Source: Glutinoglossum americanum (lineage: Eukaryota; Ascomycota; Geoglossomycetes; Geoglossales; Geoglossaceae). Taken from it: 64,000 nucleotides of DNA. Shown here in pieces: positions 48,039 through 58,888 of this stretch. Numbering within the stretch: position 1 is the stretch's first letter; each line of letters begins with the position of its first letter. Under the pieces are notes generated by a model that was not told where the DNA came from, searched no databases, and was given only the letters and a program-made list of their open reading frames with translations. The DNA is taken from NCBI GenBank assembly GCA_020080175.1, contig JAGHQL010000049.1:62001-126000 (forward strand). Reading direction: 5' to 3'. The translations under genes were made by a program, and so were the position numbers.

Positions 48039-50512
48039 TCACATTTCGTGATCGTTATCGCCAATTTCATCATCGTCGCTCCATTCGCTCGCCTCGCTGA
48101 TCTCCTTATCCTTATCCCCACCTTGCCCCTCCTTCTCCCTTTTTATCTCCTCCTTTCTCCTTGCCTCCACCAGCCTCTCACTTTCCTCTCGTAACTTTCT
48201 CTGACCCACTACAAATGCCCCCAATGGCGTTTTCTCCCATTCTTCCTCTTTTAAGAATCCGTCTACGCCTGCACGATTGCTTAATGCATAGTCCACCTTC
48301 GCTCTCCGATCTTCCACCCATCTTGCATTCGTATCGAGTTTTTGAACCAACAACCCTACAGCCGCATTGACCTTCCCGTTGCGATTACCGACCTTCCCCT
48401 TCTTCGCCCTCTGTTTCGCCGATGACCCAGATACTTGGCGTAGCCACCGCTTCAGCATCACATTGACGGGGAGCACCAGTTCCGGGAAGGCTATGCTCTT
48501 CGTCCATAGTACGAAGAAGTCGCTTAGCAGTTCAACCACTTGTTCGCCCAATCCGTCCTGGTAAATCCGTGTGCGTAGATACGATTTGGGTGCGCGAATA
48601 GCCGTTGAGAAGTCAAGTGGCTTTAGCGTGGAAGGTTTGGGCTTCTTCTTCATTTCCGTCGATGAAAGCACTTCAATAAGGACTGGAGCAAGCGGGATGT
48701 ATGTTCCCGTCGCACAGGATAGGCGGAGGAGCGCTCTAGTTAGTTGGAAGCGAAGGGGAAAGTACTGTGCGGTGGGAATAAGACGTATAACGCCAAGGGT
48801 GACTTGGACGATGGGGTAAATCAGCGGGCGGAGTGGTGATTCCTTAGCAGTTTGTGCTTCTTTTATAGGATCGCAATGGGCCGAAAGGACCCGGGACCAG
48901 AAGTCGAGGGAGTGGACATATTGCCAATTATATACTGCCTTGTAAGATTCCTAAAGTTCATTAGTCTCTAGCGGAGCAATGCTATAACGTTTCGACACAC
49001 CTTGGAATTATTCGTAATGCAGGCTCTCAGGTGTATTGCCAGCTGCCTAACGAAGTTGAACCCGGTCATATACCCCACAGTTTGGTCCAAGCCCCACAAT
49101 TCTGTCGCAGAATTCTTCATTAGGTTTATGCCATGTAATGTATGCACAGTAGTAACCCTGCTTCCCTTTACAAGCCCCTGATATGTAAACTTCAGTGCAG
49201 CCTCTATGAGGCCAGAGTCGCCTATTACCACAACTTTTCGAATAACTAGGAAAGCCGTGATACGGGTAGCTTCAGGGCATGACGGATCAGACCATATATT
49301 GACGACTGTCTTTACGAGGCTGCGAAGCAGCTTCTTGAATGAAAATAGGTATGGAATCAAGGGGAGGAGAGATGATAGAGTGAGTTTGAGAGTCGAAACG
49401 TCAGAAAGAGCTGTGAGTAGGTGAAGGACGGAGGAAGTATACGATTTTAAAAGGGGTGTCAGAGTTTGGTATTTTTTGGACTCGGTGGGGACGCGACTTG
49501 TTTCTGGTAAGTAAAACGTGCTCAAAATTTAGGGCAAGATCTCACATTTTGCCTGAGTTGGTCTCCTTAGCAGGTAGATGGTGATTAAGTACCTCCGGTA
49601 CGTGCTTTAGCGTTAAAACGAGTAAGTCGTGGTAAACTAGGGATCGTTAGTGGTTGTCACCGCATCGGGGATCCCTACTAATGGGCAGGTACCGTCTGGG
49701 TCCGAAATAGTATACTTATACTCTTTGCCATCATTCTCGTTAACGTGCGCCGCGGTCCTGAAGGCTAATATGACCTGCCGCATCGCTCGCAAAGATTTGT
49801 TCTCCATCAAAGCAGTCTTCCACTTCCCCACCATGACTATGGTGACCTCTGTCTCACCTCCCTCCTGGCCATCTGGTGTGGTGCCCTTTCCAAGCTTCCT
49901 CCGCTTTTTCCCGGGTGCGTCCTCGACTTCGCTGTCGCTCAGCGCGTCAGCCTCTAAGTTGGTCTCGTTATTTTCAGAAAATTCCAGGAGTTCTGCATCA
50001 TTCTCTTTCAGGTAATTATAGAACTCAGGGTCTTTCTCAACCAACGCATTCAAATCTTCTTTATGCGTGTCGAAATCGTCCCCAGCACTTGACTCAGATC
50101 CACTGGCGGTAGGCGGTACGACATCCTCAGACGAATGAATAGAAGGACTGCTATCACCTCTTCCCTCTGAATCCACTCTTCTTCGTTTCCCGGTCTTTGC
50201 ACCCGTTTGTTTCATCCTGTTCGCACTCCCGCCTTTCGAATCAGGGATCCCAAAGCCACCTTGAAAGAAGTCTTCGACACCCATGTCTCCGAATAGACCC
50301 CCCCCCCCACCACTGGCTTCGCTTTCTTCAATGGCATAACTGCCATTGGCGGCGCCAACCTTCCCGTCACTGCTCTCTTTAGCGTTCTTCGCCTTTTTCT
50401 TCGCCTTGATCTGGCTTCTCTGCTTGACCTTGGCGAAATCTTTGCGGCGCTCAAGGGCATCTTTAAGATGATTCTTTTCGAACTTTCGAGTGGACTTTTT
50501 GACCCGACCCAT
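48039..50512 (-). CDS. NOC2: Nucleolar complex protein 2, 60S ribosome assembly
   Basis: Exons 50512-49693, 49636-49546, 49496-49001, 48950-48039; 772 aa. Noc2 works with Noc1 or Noc3 in the nucleolus and nucleoplasm to mature and move pre-60S particles. The N-terminus (MGRVKKSTRKFEKNHLKD) is very basic. A long acidic region follows, then the conserved Noc2 core: HVPEVLNHHLPAKE, VPTESKKYQTLTPLLKS, HTLHGINLMKNS, FVRQLAIHLRACI, and YVHSLDFWSRVLSAHCDP, with LRPLIYPIVQVTLGVIRLIP. The C-terminus is charged with an acidic SDDDEIGDND end. Splices were set to restore this core; intron 2 is 49 bp. The gene lies head to head with VPS28. Confidence 0.94.
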
Positions 50513-50651
50513 TTTCGTCCGAGCGGATGGCGTTAGTATTGGACTGTGAAATCTCTAGAGTGGGAAAATTATAAAGTGCGGCTCTTTGCTGAGTAAGCCT
50601 TCGTTCTTCTCAACACCGCAGCTAAGGGTGACTCCCAAAAGCCTCACCACC
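50513..50651. promoter_or_regulatory. Bidirectional promoter, NOC2 and VPS28
   Basis: Only 139 bp separate the two start codons, so both promoters and both 5' leaders must share or overlap this DNA. No classic TATA element is evident beyond an A/T-rich stretch near 50565-50573. Confidence 0.65.
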
Positions 50652-51454
50652 ATGTATGCTGGTGCTCGACAACCAGCTTATGCCCCAACCCCATATTATC
50701 CAAATCCTTCTTTGTCATCGCGCATCAACCTCGATGAAGTATCTCTTGTCTTGAAAATCTCATGTCGCGCAGGACTAACAAGGTTGCCAGGAGGTTCGAC
50801 TCTCCACATCCTCCGCACGGAGAGATTTGTATGATTCATTAGCCGAGATTTACAGCGTCGTTGTCACACTTGACGCCCTTGAGAAGGCTTATATAAAAGA
50901 CTCTATCGCAGAGGCTGAGTATACCGAAACATGTGATCGGTTGTTGAAACAATACAAAGCCATTCTCAGTGATGAGACGGTATCAAGGGAGTTTGTTGAC
51001 TTGGAGACATTCAAGCGCGAGTGGGATGTATATATCCGCTAAGCAAGGTCAAGGGATATGGATGATTGTTAATTGGTGAGCATAGATGGAGTGCCCTAGA
51101 GCAACAGAACGCCTTCGTATCGGACTTCCTGCAACCGTAGAACAGCCAACGCTCTCCCACACTGGAGCCACGGGTGCTGCCATTGCAGAAGCAACCCAGG
51201 ATTTCATTACGTTTTTGGACGCGCTCAAACTCAACTTACTTGCCAAGGACAGTCTACATCCTCTACTATCAGACGTTATCCAGTCAGTAAATAAAGTAAC
51301 CGATCGGGACTTCGAGGGGAGAGGGAAGATCGTGCAATGGTTGATTACACTGAACCAGATGAAGGCCACGGAGGAAATCACGGAAGACCAAGCAAGAGAA
51401 CTTTCATTCGACATGGAGCAGGCCTATCATGGGTTCAAGGCCACCTTGAAATGA
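50652..51454 (+). CDS. VPS28: ESCRT-I subunit Vps28
   Basis: Exons 50652-50738, 50791-51027, 51086-51454; 230 aa, normal length. Vps28 is part of ESCRT-I, which sorts ubiquitinated membrane proteins into multivesicular bodies on endosomes. The N-terminal core-binding part shows INLDEEVRL, RRDLYDSLAEIYSVVVTLDALEKAY and FKREWD; the C-terminal four-helix domain that contacts ESCRT-II and ESCRT-III shows FITFLDALKLNLLAKD and WLITLNQMKATEEI. The first splice (LDE to EVRL) was placed to restore the conserved RRDLYDSLA segment, which lies out of frame in the unspliced reading. The second gives EWD to MECPRATERL. All phases agree. Confidence 0.94.
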
Positions 51455-51970
51455 CGCTGGAATGTGGCGACGTGATATACACACAGCAGACATAGTCAGA
51501 TATTTCCCCATTTAGTATTTTTTTTTTACCGTAGCTCCAACCAAATGGAGCTTGTTTCATGCAGTTTCCTCTCAAAGAGTTTCTTTCGAGCTACAAGTGA
51601 CAAGTATCTCTCGTTTGAGAGCAGACTTCAGTAATCTATGGCATATGACATTCGAGCGCATCGCGCTGACTACCAAGCTAAATGCCATCCCTTGGAATGT
51701 CACTGCCTTCGTTTAACCGGTCAACACAGGGCCATAAAAGAACGGTGGAGAACGTTACCACTACCTGTAGTGACCATTGCTGCCTCGGAACTTGATTAGA
51801 TTGGCGTCACGGAATTGGCTATGGAGGCCGCAGAAATTGTAGAAACTAAAAGACAGGGCGCAGGGTGCGCGATCCGATAGTTGATGCAGGTACTAGTGGG
51901 TATGACCAGAAAAAGCTAGGATCAGCCCTCAACTACGATAGATGAGTTTTTTTGTCCCCCATTGCGAGGT
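51455..51970. other. Intergenic, VPS28 to ACR3 remnant
   Basis: It holds the VPS28 downstream region with a T9 run near 51519. The lost 5' end of the ACR3 remnant may begin within the last 100 bases, but I cannot place it. Confidence 0.45.
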
Positions 51971-53003
51971 CTTTCATTTCTCGATAGATTTTTGGTTCTA
52001 TGGATTCTCCTTGCCACGGCTACCGGGATGATTCTCGGAAATTTTCATCCCTTCAACTATCCCTTATCCTCAGCGTGGACTCCAATTTGTAAGTAGAACT
52101 ATTCTTCAGCCCTTTTCGTATTTTTTGATTTCATTTACCAACAACTATTGTTTTGTAGCCGCGGGATTACTCATTATGGCGTATCTAATTCCCTGCGCGG
52201 TCCATTTTAAGACGCTACATCTACAGGTGCGGGAACAGTCGTTGTGGATACAAACTGGACCTTTACACCGCCGCTAGTGGTGGGACTTTCTGCCCGACCA
52301 CTGCTCGTTGCATCGCGATGGCCCTGGTTTGAACAGATCTTGTAGAGGGCGATGGAGGCCATGGCACAGTCATCGTCGCCTTCGATTCGATATTGCAGAC
52401 CATTCTATTTGCACCGCTCGCAGTTTTGCACGCTGAAGTGCTTTGTCGTAGTCTGGAAGGAAGCGTTGACGTGGATTTTGGGAACGTTGTACAGAGTGTT
52501 GCCATCTTTTAGGTGAAAATGGACTCTCATGCCGTGAAACAAGCCGCTAACCAATTCTCCTGCGCAGGTATTCCACGGTGCTGCGATAGTTACTCGATTC
52601 AGCCTGCGCTTCCTACTCGGAGAGCGTAAGTGCAATTCTCACTTCACCCATTTTTATTGCTCCTCTACCACTGGTTGGTCTGGTACTCGCGATTATCGTC
52701 CTATCCACCTCAAGGAAGGAACGTTGTTCACTACGTGACACCTGTACTCCGAGTTACTGCCCCACTCACCGTCTACTTCAATATTATCTTCTTTACTACA
52801 GTACTTCTTTGTAGAAGATTTGGTTTTGGTTACTAGATCTCTTGCATGTAGAGTCTCACAGCAGCTGCAACAATCTCGAACTATCTTTCGCGATTGCGAT
52901 CACCGTATACGGTGTAGGGAGCCGCGAAGTCCTAGCTAGTACTGTAGACCCGCTCACCAGTCCCTGCACTTGTATCGCTGGTTTATATAGTGCAATAGCT
53001 TGA
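51971..53003 (+). pseudogene. ACR3: Decayed ACR3-type arsenite efflux transporter gene
   Basis: Pieces of an arsenical-resistance Acr3 permease occur in order but in changing frames. LSFLDRFLVLWILLATATG is followed by LGNFHPFN (51971-52088), a normal-looking intron, AGLLIMAYLIPCAVHFKTLH (52159-52228), NWTFTPPLVVGL, then ARCIAMALV and TDLVEGDGG (from 52303), ILQTILFAPLAVL, GAAIVTRFSLRFLLGE, FIAPLPLVGLVLAIIVL, RNVVHYVTPVLRVTAPLTVYF with LCRRFGFGY, and NNLELSFAIAITVYGVGSREVLA. Working Acr3 proteins pump arsenite out through the plasma membrane or into the vacuole. Here an in-frame TGA at 52330 stands where the family has Trp, other stops and frame changes follow, and residues between NWT... and ARCIAM are missing. 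It is clearly not functional. No arsenate reductase or ArsH is adjacent. Confidence 0.87.
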
Positions 53004-54527
53004 GGTTAGGTGGAAGTGGGAAAACTAAGCCACTAGTTTCACCCTAGCTTTTACAATCAACGCCACCACCTAAGCATTGTCGGATAGTTTGGAAGCTGCT
53101 AGTGTTGCAATTTTTTGCTAGTAGATAAACAACTAGAGTCTTCGACGAAGAAATGCCGAGTCTTTATTACAACGTTGCAACGATGATAACTGCCATATCA
53201 AATCCGTGGAGCACATCCTAGAGGAACAACGACTCCTCAGTACAACATTGAAGCCTGCCCAATCTCACCGGGTTGGCGAACAAGTTGGTCCGATGAGCAA
53301 ACCTGATGCTACGAATAAAGCCGCCGTATAACACCCCCAATTGACAGACCTACTCTTTGGGGGAGAGGATCAATGTCCTTAGCTAGTTGCTCCACGCAGT
53401 TTCTTATTACAGTGGACTTTTAACACTTGGCGTCCTGTGCCAACTCCCAACGCCCAACGGCATCACCGAGGGGCCTTTCGAGAAGGCCGGCGGCAACGGA
53501 CTCACCAGTGCGTAAGTCTGTCCATGCGAGACGCCTCCTTCAGAATTTTCTCTCCTCAATCACGGAACATCAGCCAACGCGTATGCTAGCCGATACCGCA
53601 CAGGAACGATTAAATCCACCCGAGGTAGAAAGAGGTTCAAGCACTCCATGAATTCCCGAAAGGAAGGGATGAGGCGCAGAATGGCCGTGGACTGAAGCTT
53701 TCGTCCGGGCGTAGAGTATGCACCCTGCAGGTTCCATCAAGAAGTGGTGTGATAATTCCCATAGACATGTATCAACAAGGGGTCGATGAAATGGCATGGG
53801 GAGGAAATAAAACCAAAATTAGAAAAAAGAGGTTTCTAAGAAAGGATTGTCCATCGGGTTACCGCCGTGGCGCCGATGGCACTCGTCCGCCGGCATCCCG
53901 AAGACTCAAACAAGCTCTCGTGACCCCACGGATCTCCTGCCCTGGGAAAAAAAAAAACCCTTACATACATGCAGACGTACATACAGAGTGCCTCCATGCG
54001 GGAGTATGTATTACAAATTGAGGTTGTCTCGATTCGATTGCTCTCTGGAAAGTGGGTCGTCCGTCACGTTTCGGGATATGCAAAGATACATGCGTTATGT
54101 ATGCTGTACGTATGGACAGCATCGGGATAGAAAACATCATGCGGTTTTTGATGTCTCCGCTGATATCTCTCTCCTTTTCGACCGGGTTCTAGACCTGCTA
54201 CGGAATCGGCTTCAACGGAGCGGAAACGCCATCTTAGCAATAGCTTCAGGAGCAGGACGTTTTGTGGACCGGCTTCCGGTCATAGTGGCTAAGGGGGATC
54301 CGAAAGGATACTATCCTACCCCCTCAATCTCACATCCCCCCGGAGTTGCATCACTCAAGCCTTTAGTCGCGTCCTGCTTAAGGTGTTGCTGTAGCCATTC
54401 TTGTGTGTTATTAGTCTACTCGCGAGCCTCTGTACCCTAAAGCCTCCTTTCTCTTTATTTCCTAGGGTACACCCGCTTAATGGCGGTTACGGAGATCCAT
54501 TCTGAACACCGCCTGGGTACCCATTTG
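53004..54527. other. Gene-poor spacer
   Basis: No gene supported. Small inverted arms TTAGGTGG/CCACCTAA (53006-53013 and 53066-53073) enclose a second short hairpin. An A10 run is near 53947. Remaining frames look random. Confidence 0.45.
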
Positions 54528-54730
54528 TTGTGAGTATGCTTAGTGGCCATGAGCCGTGTAGGCTGTGCCCCGAGGCCTCCAACCCCTTTTCCGCCGCTGT
54601 GCCGCCGTCGCACTCTACTATATAAGTTAGCTAGTATTCCCCTAGGCCGGTGGCATGCAATACAGTCAAGTTGTTCCTTGCCTTCCTTAGAAGCCCGCCT
54701 CATTCCCTCGCTCAGAACCATAATCACAAT
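54528..54730 (+). mobile_element. Possible solo LTR fragment, copia-like (fossil)
   Basis: The stretch begins TGTTGTGAGTATGC, has a TATA-like CTATATAAG near 54617, and runs into a pyrimidine-rich end. This layout looks like a fungal LTR. No internal protein-coding part of a retrotransposon and no second copy are visible in the window, so it would be an old solo or truncated LTR. The end coordinate is a guess. Recognition rests on layout alone. Confidence 0.28.
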
Positions 54731-55004
54731 ACCACCCCTGGTCACGGGAATCCGAAGAATCGGTGCTCGCCGTGTCTACGGGGAATTATTGGGATGAGCG
54801 AGCTGGAAATATTTAAATTTATGCATGTTTGGTACAAAAGTACAAACTAGTAGAATTACTTTCTTAGTTGAAGCAATTATCCCTTTCAAACTCCTATCTC
54901 GGTCACTCAGTAGTATATCTGAACACAGAGACGCTGCTATGAACAGACTCAATTTGCAAAAGGAAAACAACTAAAATAGGCCGCCCATCATGAGTTGAGA
55001 CCAT
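54731..55004. other. Intergenic, PTR2 3' region
   Basis: Downstream of the peptide transporter gene. Nothing recognised. Confidence 0.45.
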
Positions 55005-57041
55005 TTAAACCCCCGGCTCCTTTTCGTCATGACGAAATTCGCTTTGACGCCTTGATCCAGGGAATCCCTTAACTTCCGTGACAGGCTTAGCTGCTTCGCC
55101 CTGGTGTTCTAATTCATTCATCTCCTCCTCTGTATCATTATATCGGTGGTAGATAAGCCAGAAAGCTACACCAGCGATAGCTGCCGCAACGGCAAGACCT
55201 GTGTACATCCACACAAGCTTCGGGTCCTCAGCGGTGGGGGAAAGAGCGATTCCCAAGGCAGAGCCAAAGGCATTGGTGAGAAGAAACATGGACATGACCT
55301 ATATAAATAAATCAGCGATATGGATGTGGGACGGGCGCCAGGTAAATGATGCACTTACAAATGACTTCATGGAAGGGGGTGCCTTTGTGAACGCATATTC
55401 AAGGCCGGTGATGCTAGCAAAGATTTCCGAGATACCGATGAACAGGTAGGCAGGCGTTTGAACAGCAACGTGGATATGGTTGGGCTCGGTACCATCATTA
55501 CTAGCGGCACATTGGAGGGGAGCATTGTAACAAGGGGGTGCGTTGTAAATGAGATGCTGAACAATAGCTGCATAAGCCATCGCGAGGGCGCCAGTGAGAA
55601 AGCCGAATGTGATACGAGTGATGGGCCTAAACGGGATGCCGATCTTGCGCAGAAACGGATAGATGAGCCTATCGAATACTGGGATGAATATAATTATTGT
55701 GAGAGGATCGATGTTTTGCATGATATCATTCGGAATTCCATGAAGTTGCATGGTACCGGCTTGAGAGATGAAATTGTCTAGAAACCTGTTAGGTCCTGCT
55801 CTGAAGCGGCTCTACTGATGCTATCAAGGTGCTGACTCACTCAACATCTGACTATAGACAACCCAATAGATTGGAAAGAACACGAAGACTTTGCAGGCGA
55901 CGAGAGCCCGCTTAATCTCTTCGATGAATAGGTCGTCCCATGGCGTCTTGTATTTTCTGCCATACTCCTGTTGATATGACGGTTTCGCCGCCTCCATATT
56001 TCCTTTATTGACCAACCCAATCCACATGGCCTTGAAAGCGTGTATGATAATAGATCCCTTTGGAGGCCGGACGACGTAATATTTTTTCCCAACTATCAAG
56101 ACAACAAATCCGACCAAGAACATCAAAGTCGGTAGGAGGTATGCAGCCCAGAAGTCGACGTGTAATTCCAGCTCTGTAGTTGCAATAGCGGAAAGAGACC
56201 CAATGTTAATGCAGAGGTAGAAGATCATATAAATCCGTTGAATTGTGACCCCCGGGTCCACGATGACACGCTCTCCGCTCTCTAAAGTTTTGACGATCTG
56301 TTTGGTTCTACGGTATTGTTCAGCGATCAAGGGGCTAACGTTGGACTTGATCCCACCGGTACCGAGGCCAATGATGATCATGGCGGCGATGAGACCACCG
56401 AACCCAGCTCCATGATCGAGTGAAACGGGCAAAGAAGTGATAAGAAGGACGGCGAGACCCAAAATGTAAACCATCGCAAAGTAAAGAATAGTGTTGTACT
56501 TTCCGAGATATTGGTCGGCAACGATAGCTCCGATGATTGGGGTAACATAGCACCAGAACTGAAAAAAATTGGTCAGGCCAGTCGCACCAGTTTGGCCACG
56601 ACCTAGTTGCTAGTCAGAGGACTTCCGTAGCTGGGTCAATCATGGCGTTCAATACGTACCAAGTGCGCCAGGCACAGGGCCATGACGGCCATTCTGGATA
56701 TAATTTTGAAAGGGGCCCGACAAGCCGTAGTAAGCAAATCGCTCACACAACTCTATAAGTGCAACGAGCCAAGCAGACCAGGGCAGTTTGTCAGAGACAT
56801 GTCTTAGCGTATGCCTCTCCTCGTCTGTTGGTTCTTCGCCCTCCGATGAGACGCTCTCTAGTTCGGGTTCGTAGGCGGGTATCGGATCAATTTCACCTCC
56901 TGAGATATCACGTTGGTCTCCTTTCTTGGGAACAACCTCTGTAGCGTGAAGCCTATCCGAGGGTAGTTAGGTCATGCATCTTCGAGGGGGTTAAGCAAAT
57001 ATGCGCACGCACTGTACGGCGAGACCCTCACGTTCAGACAT
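55005..57041 (-). CDS. PTR2: POT/PTR2 family di/tripeptide transporter
   Basis: Exons 57041-57013, 56952-56660, 56602-55841, 55777-55359, 55298-55005; 598 aa, about 12 membrane helices. It imports di- and tripeptides with protons at the plasma membrane. The family motif ELCERFAYYGLSGPFQNYIQ is at helix 1; also present are GAIVADQYLGKYNTI, GLGTGGIKSNVSPLIAEQY with the proton/peptide-site region, and NFISQAGTMQLHGIPND. The short first exon (MSEREGLAVQ) was chosen because its GTGCGT donor keeps phase with LHATEVVPKKG. The C-terminal tail is hydrophilic and acidic. The gene looks intact. Nitrate or other POT substrates are possible but less likely for a fungal PTR2. Confidence 0.92.
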
Positions 57042-58888
57042 GGTGTATCGGCTCTAATCTCCTTGAGGGTAGTACGACTGGAAATGTATCGAAGCGTGAT
57101 AGTGAGGAGTGGAACATGGTAAAGAGAGGGTGGAGACCTCAACGATTTATATTCCATTGCACTCCTGACGCGGGGCTGCACAGTGGCAACTCGGGACTTG
57201 CATCTTGTTATCTTAGAGAACTGGGAAGTGAAAATTTTTGGTGAAGAAAGACTAGAAGAATTGGGAAGATCTCGGTAACCCTAGCTGGATACAGTAACGA
57301 TGGCCGTAATACAGCCAGCCCGGGGGAGATACAATCCTCGAGTTGGAGGGGAGAGGGGTTGAGTTGCTAAGTTGGAAAGCCACCGACGACGTACTGGGTG
57401 TTCGTGCTACAGTACCAACCCATTGCCCACCACACACCACCCGCCACATACCCTTAAACTTCCCCTCTTTGCTCCTCCCCTCTACGCCACCCAGGTACGA
57501 CACCGGCACTAAGCGCAGGTGCATCGTCGCCTTGCTAGTGTACGAAAAGTAGGCGAGCGCCGAACAAAAACGAGAGAAAAAGAAAATACATGTAGTTCGA
57601 AATCGTGAAAATCATTGCATAGGGTCGTACAAAGCTTTGCGCCACCCCGCCTCCAACCGCAAAAAGTAAGATTCTGGAAGGAGGCGCGGGATCGCCTACC
57701 CAGTTAGATTGTCGCCGATGTATGTTCATCCATGTGTATAGTGAAAACCCTCGGTCGCCCCCCGCCGGTACAATAGCCTTATGCGGAAACGTCGTTCGTT
57801 TGAACTTTGGACCGAGGTAGACTGTTGCGTCCAGCTTGCGCCCCGCCCTACTCCTGTACCCTCACTTTTTGAAAACTTCGGGTGATAATTTTTTTTTCTT
57901 GCATTATTCGGCCTCTCCATTTCCACTTCCATTTTGCATTTCGACCCTGCATCGCACGGTTCGAGATAAGACACAGAACAAACCTCACACCTACTTCCCT
58001 CCGGTTATGCCTGTGTTATGCAATCCTTGAGGATATGATGGCACTGTTGCACCGAAGCCTCAGAGCATTACCGCACCTTGCACGGTCCACGATTACGTCA
58101 GGATGTAACCCCGACATGCGCAACTTCCCAGATCAACAAACTTGTCCTGATAACGGTCGTCCCCCACCACCATGGCTCCCATTCTCCAGTGCGGCAATGT
58201 GCAGATGGGAAAACTTTTTCTCGAGCTTCCATCGGGCATACCTTCTGTATGCGCATACACACGGCACTATTGCTTGGACCCCTGTACGACGAATGATGTC
58301 GCTTTCCCTGTCCTGTGGGGTACCTTGAAACTGAAGTGACCCCCGAGCCTGCTGCCATTGGTCATGACTGCTGGCTCAGTTCAATCCGCAGCACGTAGTA
58401 CGCACCACAAGACTTGTTCCAGGTCGTTCCAAGTCTCTACTTGACCGCTAGGGCCAGTTCACGTAGAAGTACCTGTCCGTCTGAATTCTCATCTGCTACA
58501 ATATAAGGCATCTTAGGTAATTTCCCTATTGAGGAAGCTCTGATCAATTCTGTCGAGCCTAGTGGTCTTGGTTATGCGCTGGTGAAGTTAGTACGGCAGT
58601 CCATTAAGTCACAAAGTTACAAGAGGAGCGCCAGCGTCGGTGGATGTATGGCTTCCACCGAAAAGAAGGCTCTAGTGCCCCGGATAGTAAACGATATATA
58701 GCCCGCCCAAATAAATAACTCCCCAGCCAAATAGGAAAGGGGGGGCGTCGGAACAGAAGAATAGCCCTTATCACTTAGAAGTAAGGGGAAAATCCACTCC
58801 CAATTAGCATTGAGTACCGAAATACCCTTCAGGGAAACCTATTGGTAGTAGAGCCTTGAGGACTAGATTGACACCGACCGACAGAATG
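57042..58888. other. Intergenic, PTR2 upstream and TRK downstream
   Basis: About 1.8 kb with no gene supported. Short frames at 57252-57524 and 57882-58328 have no domain. A T8 run is near 57890. Confidence 0.5.
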
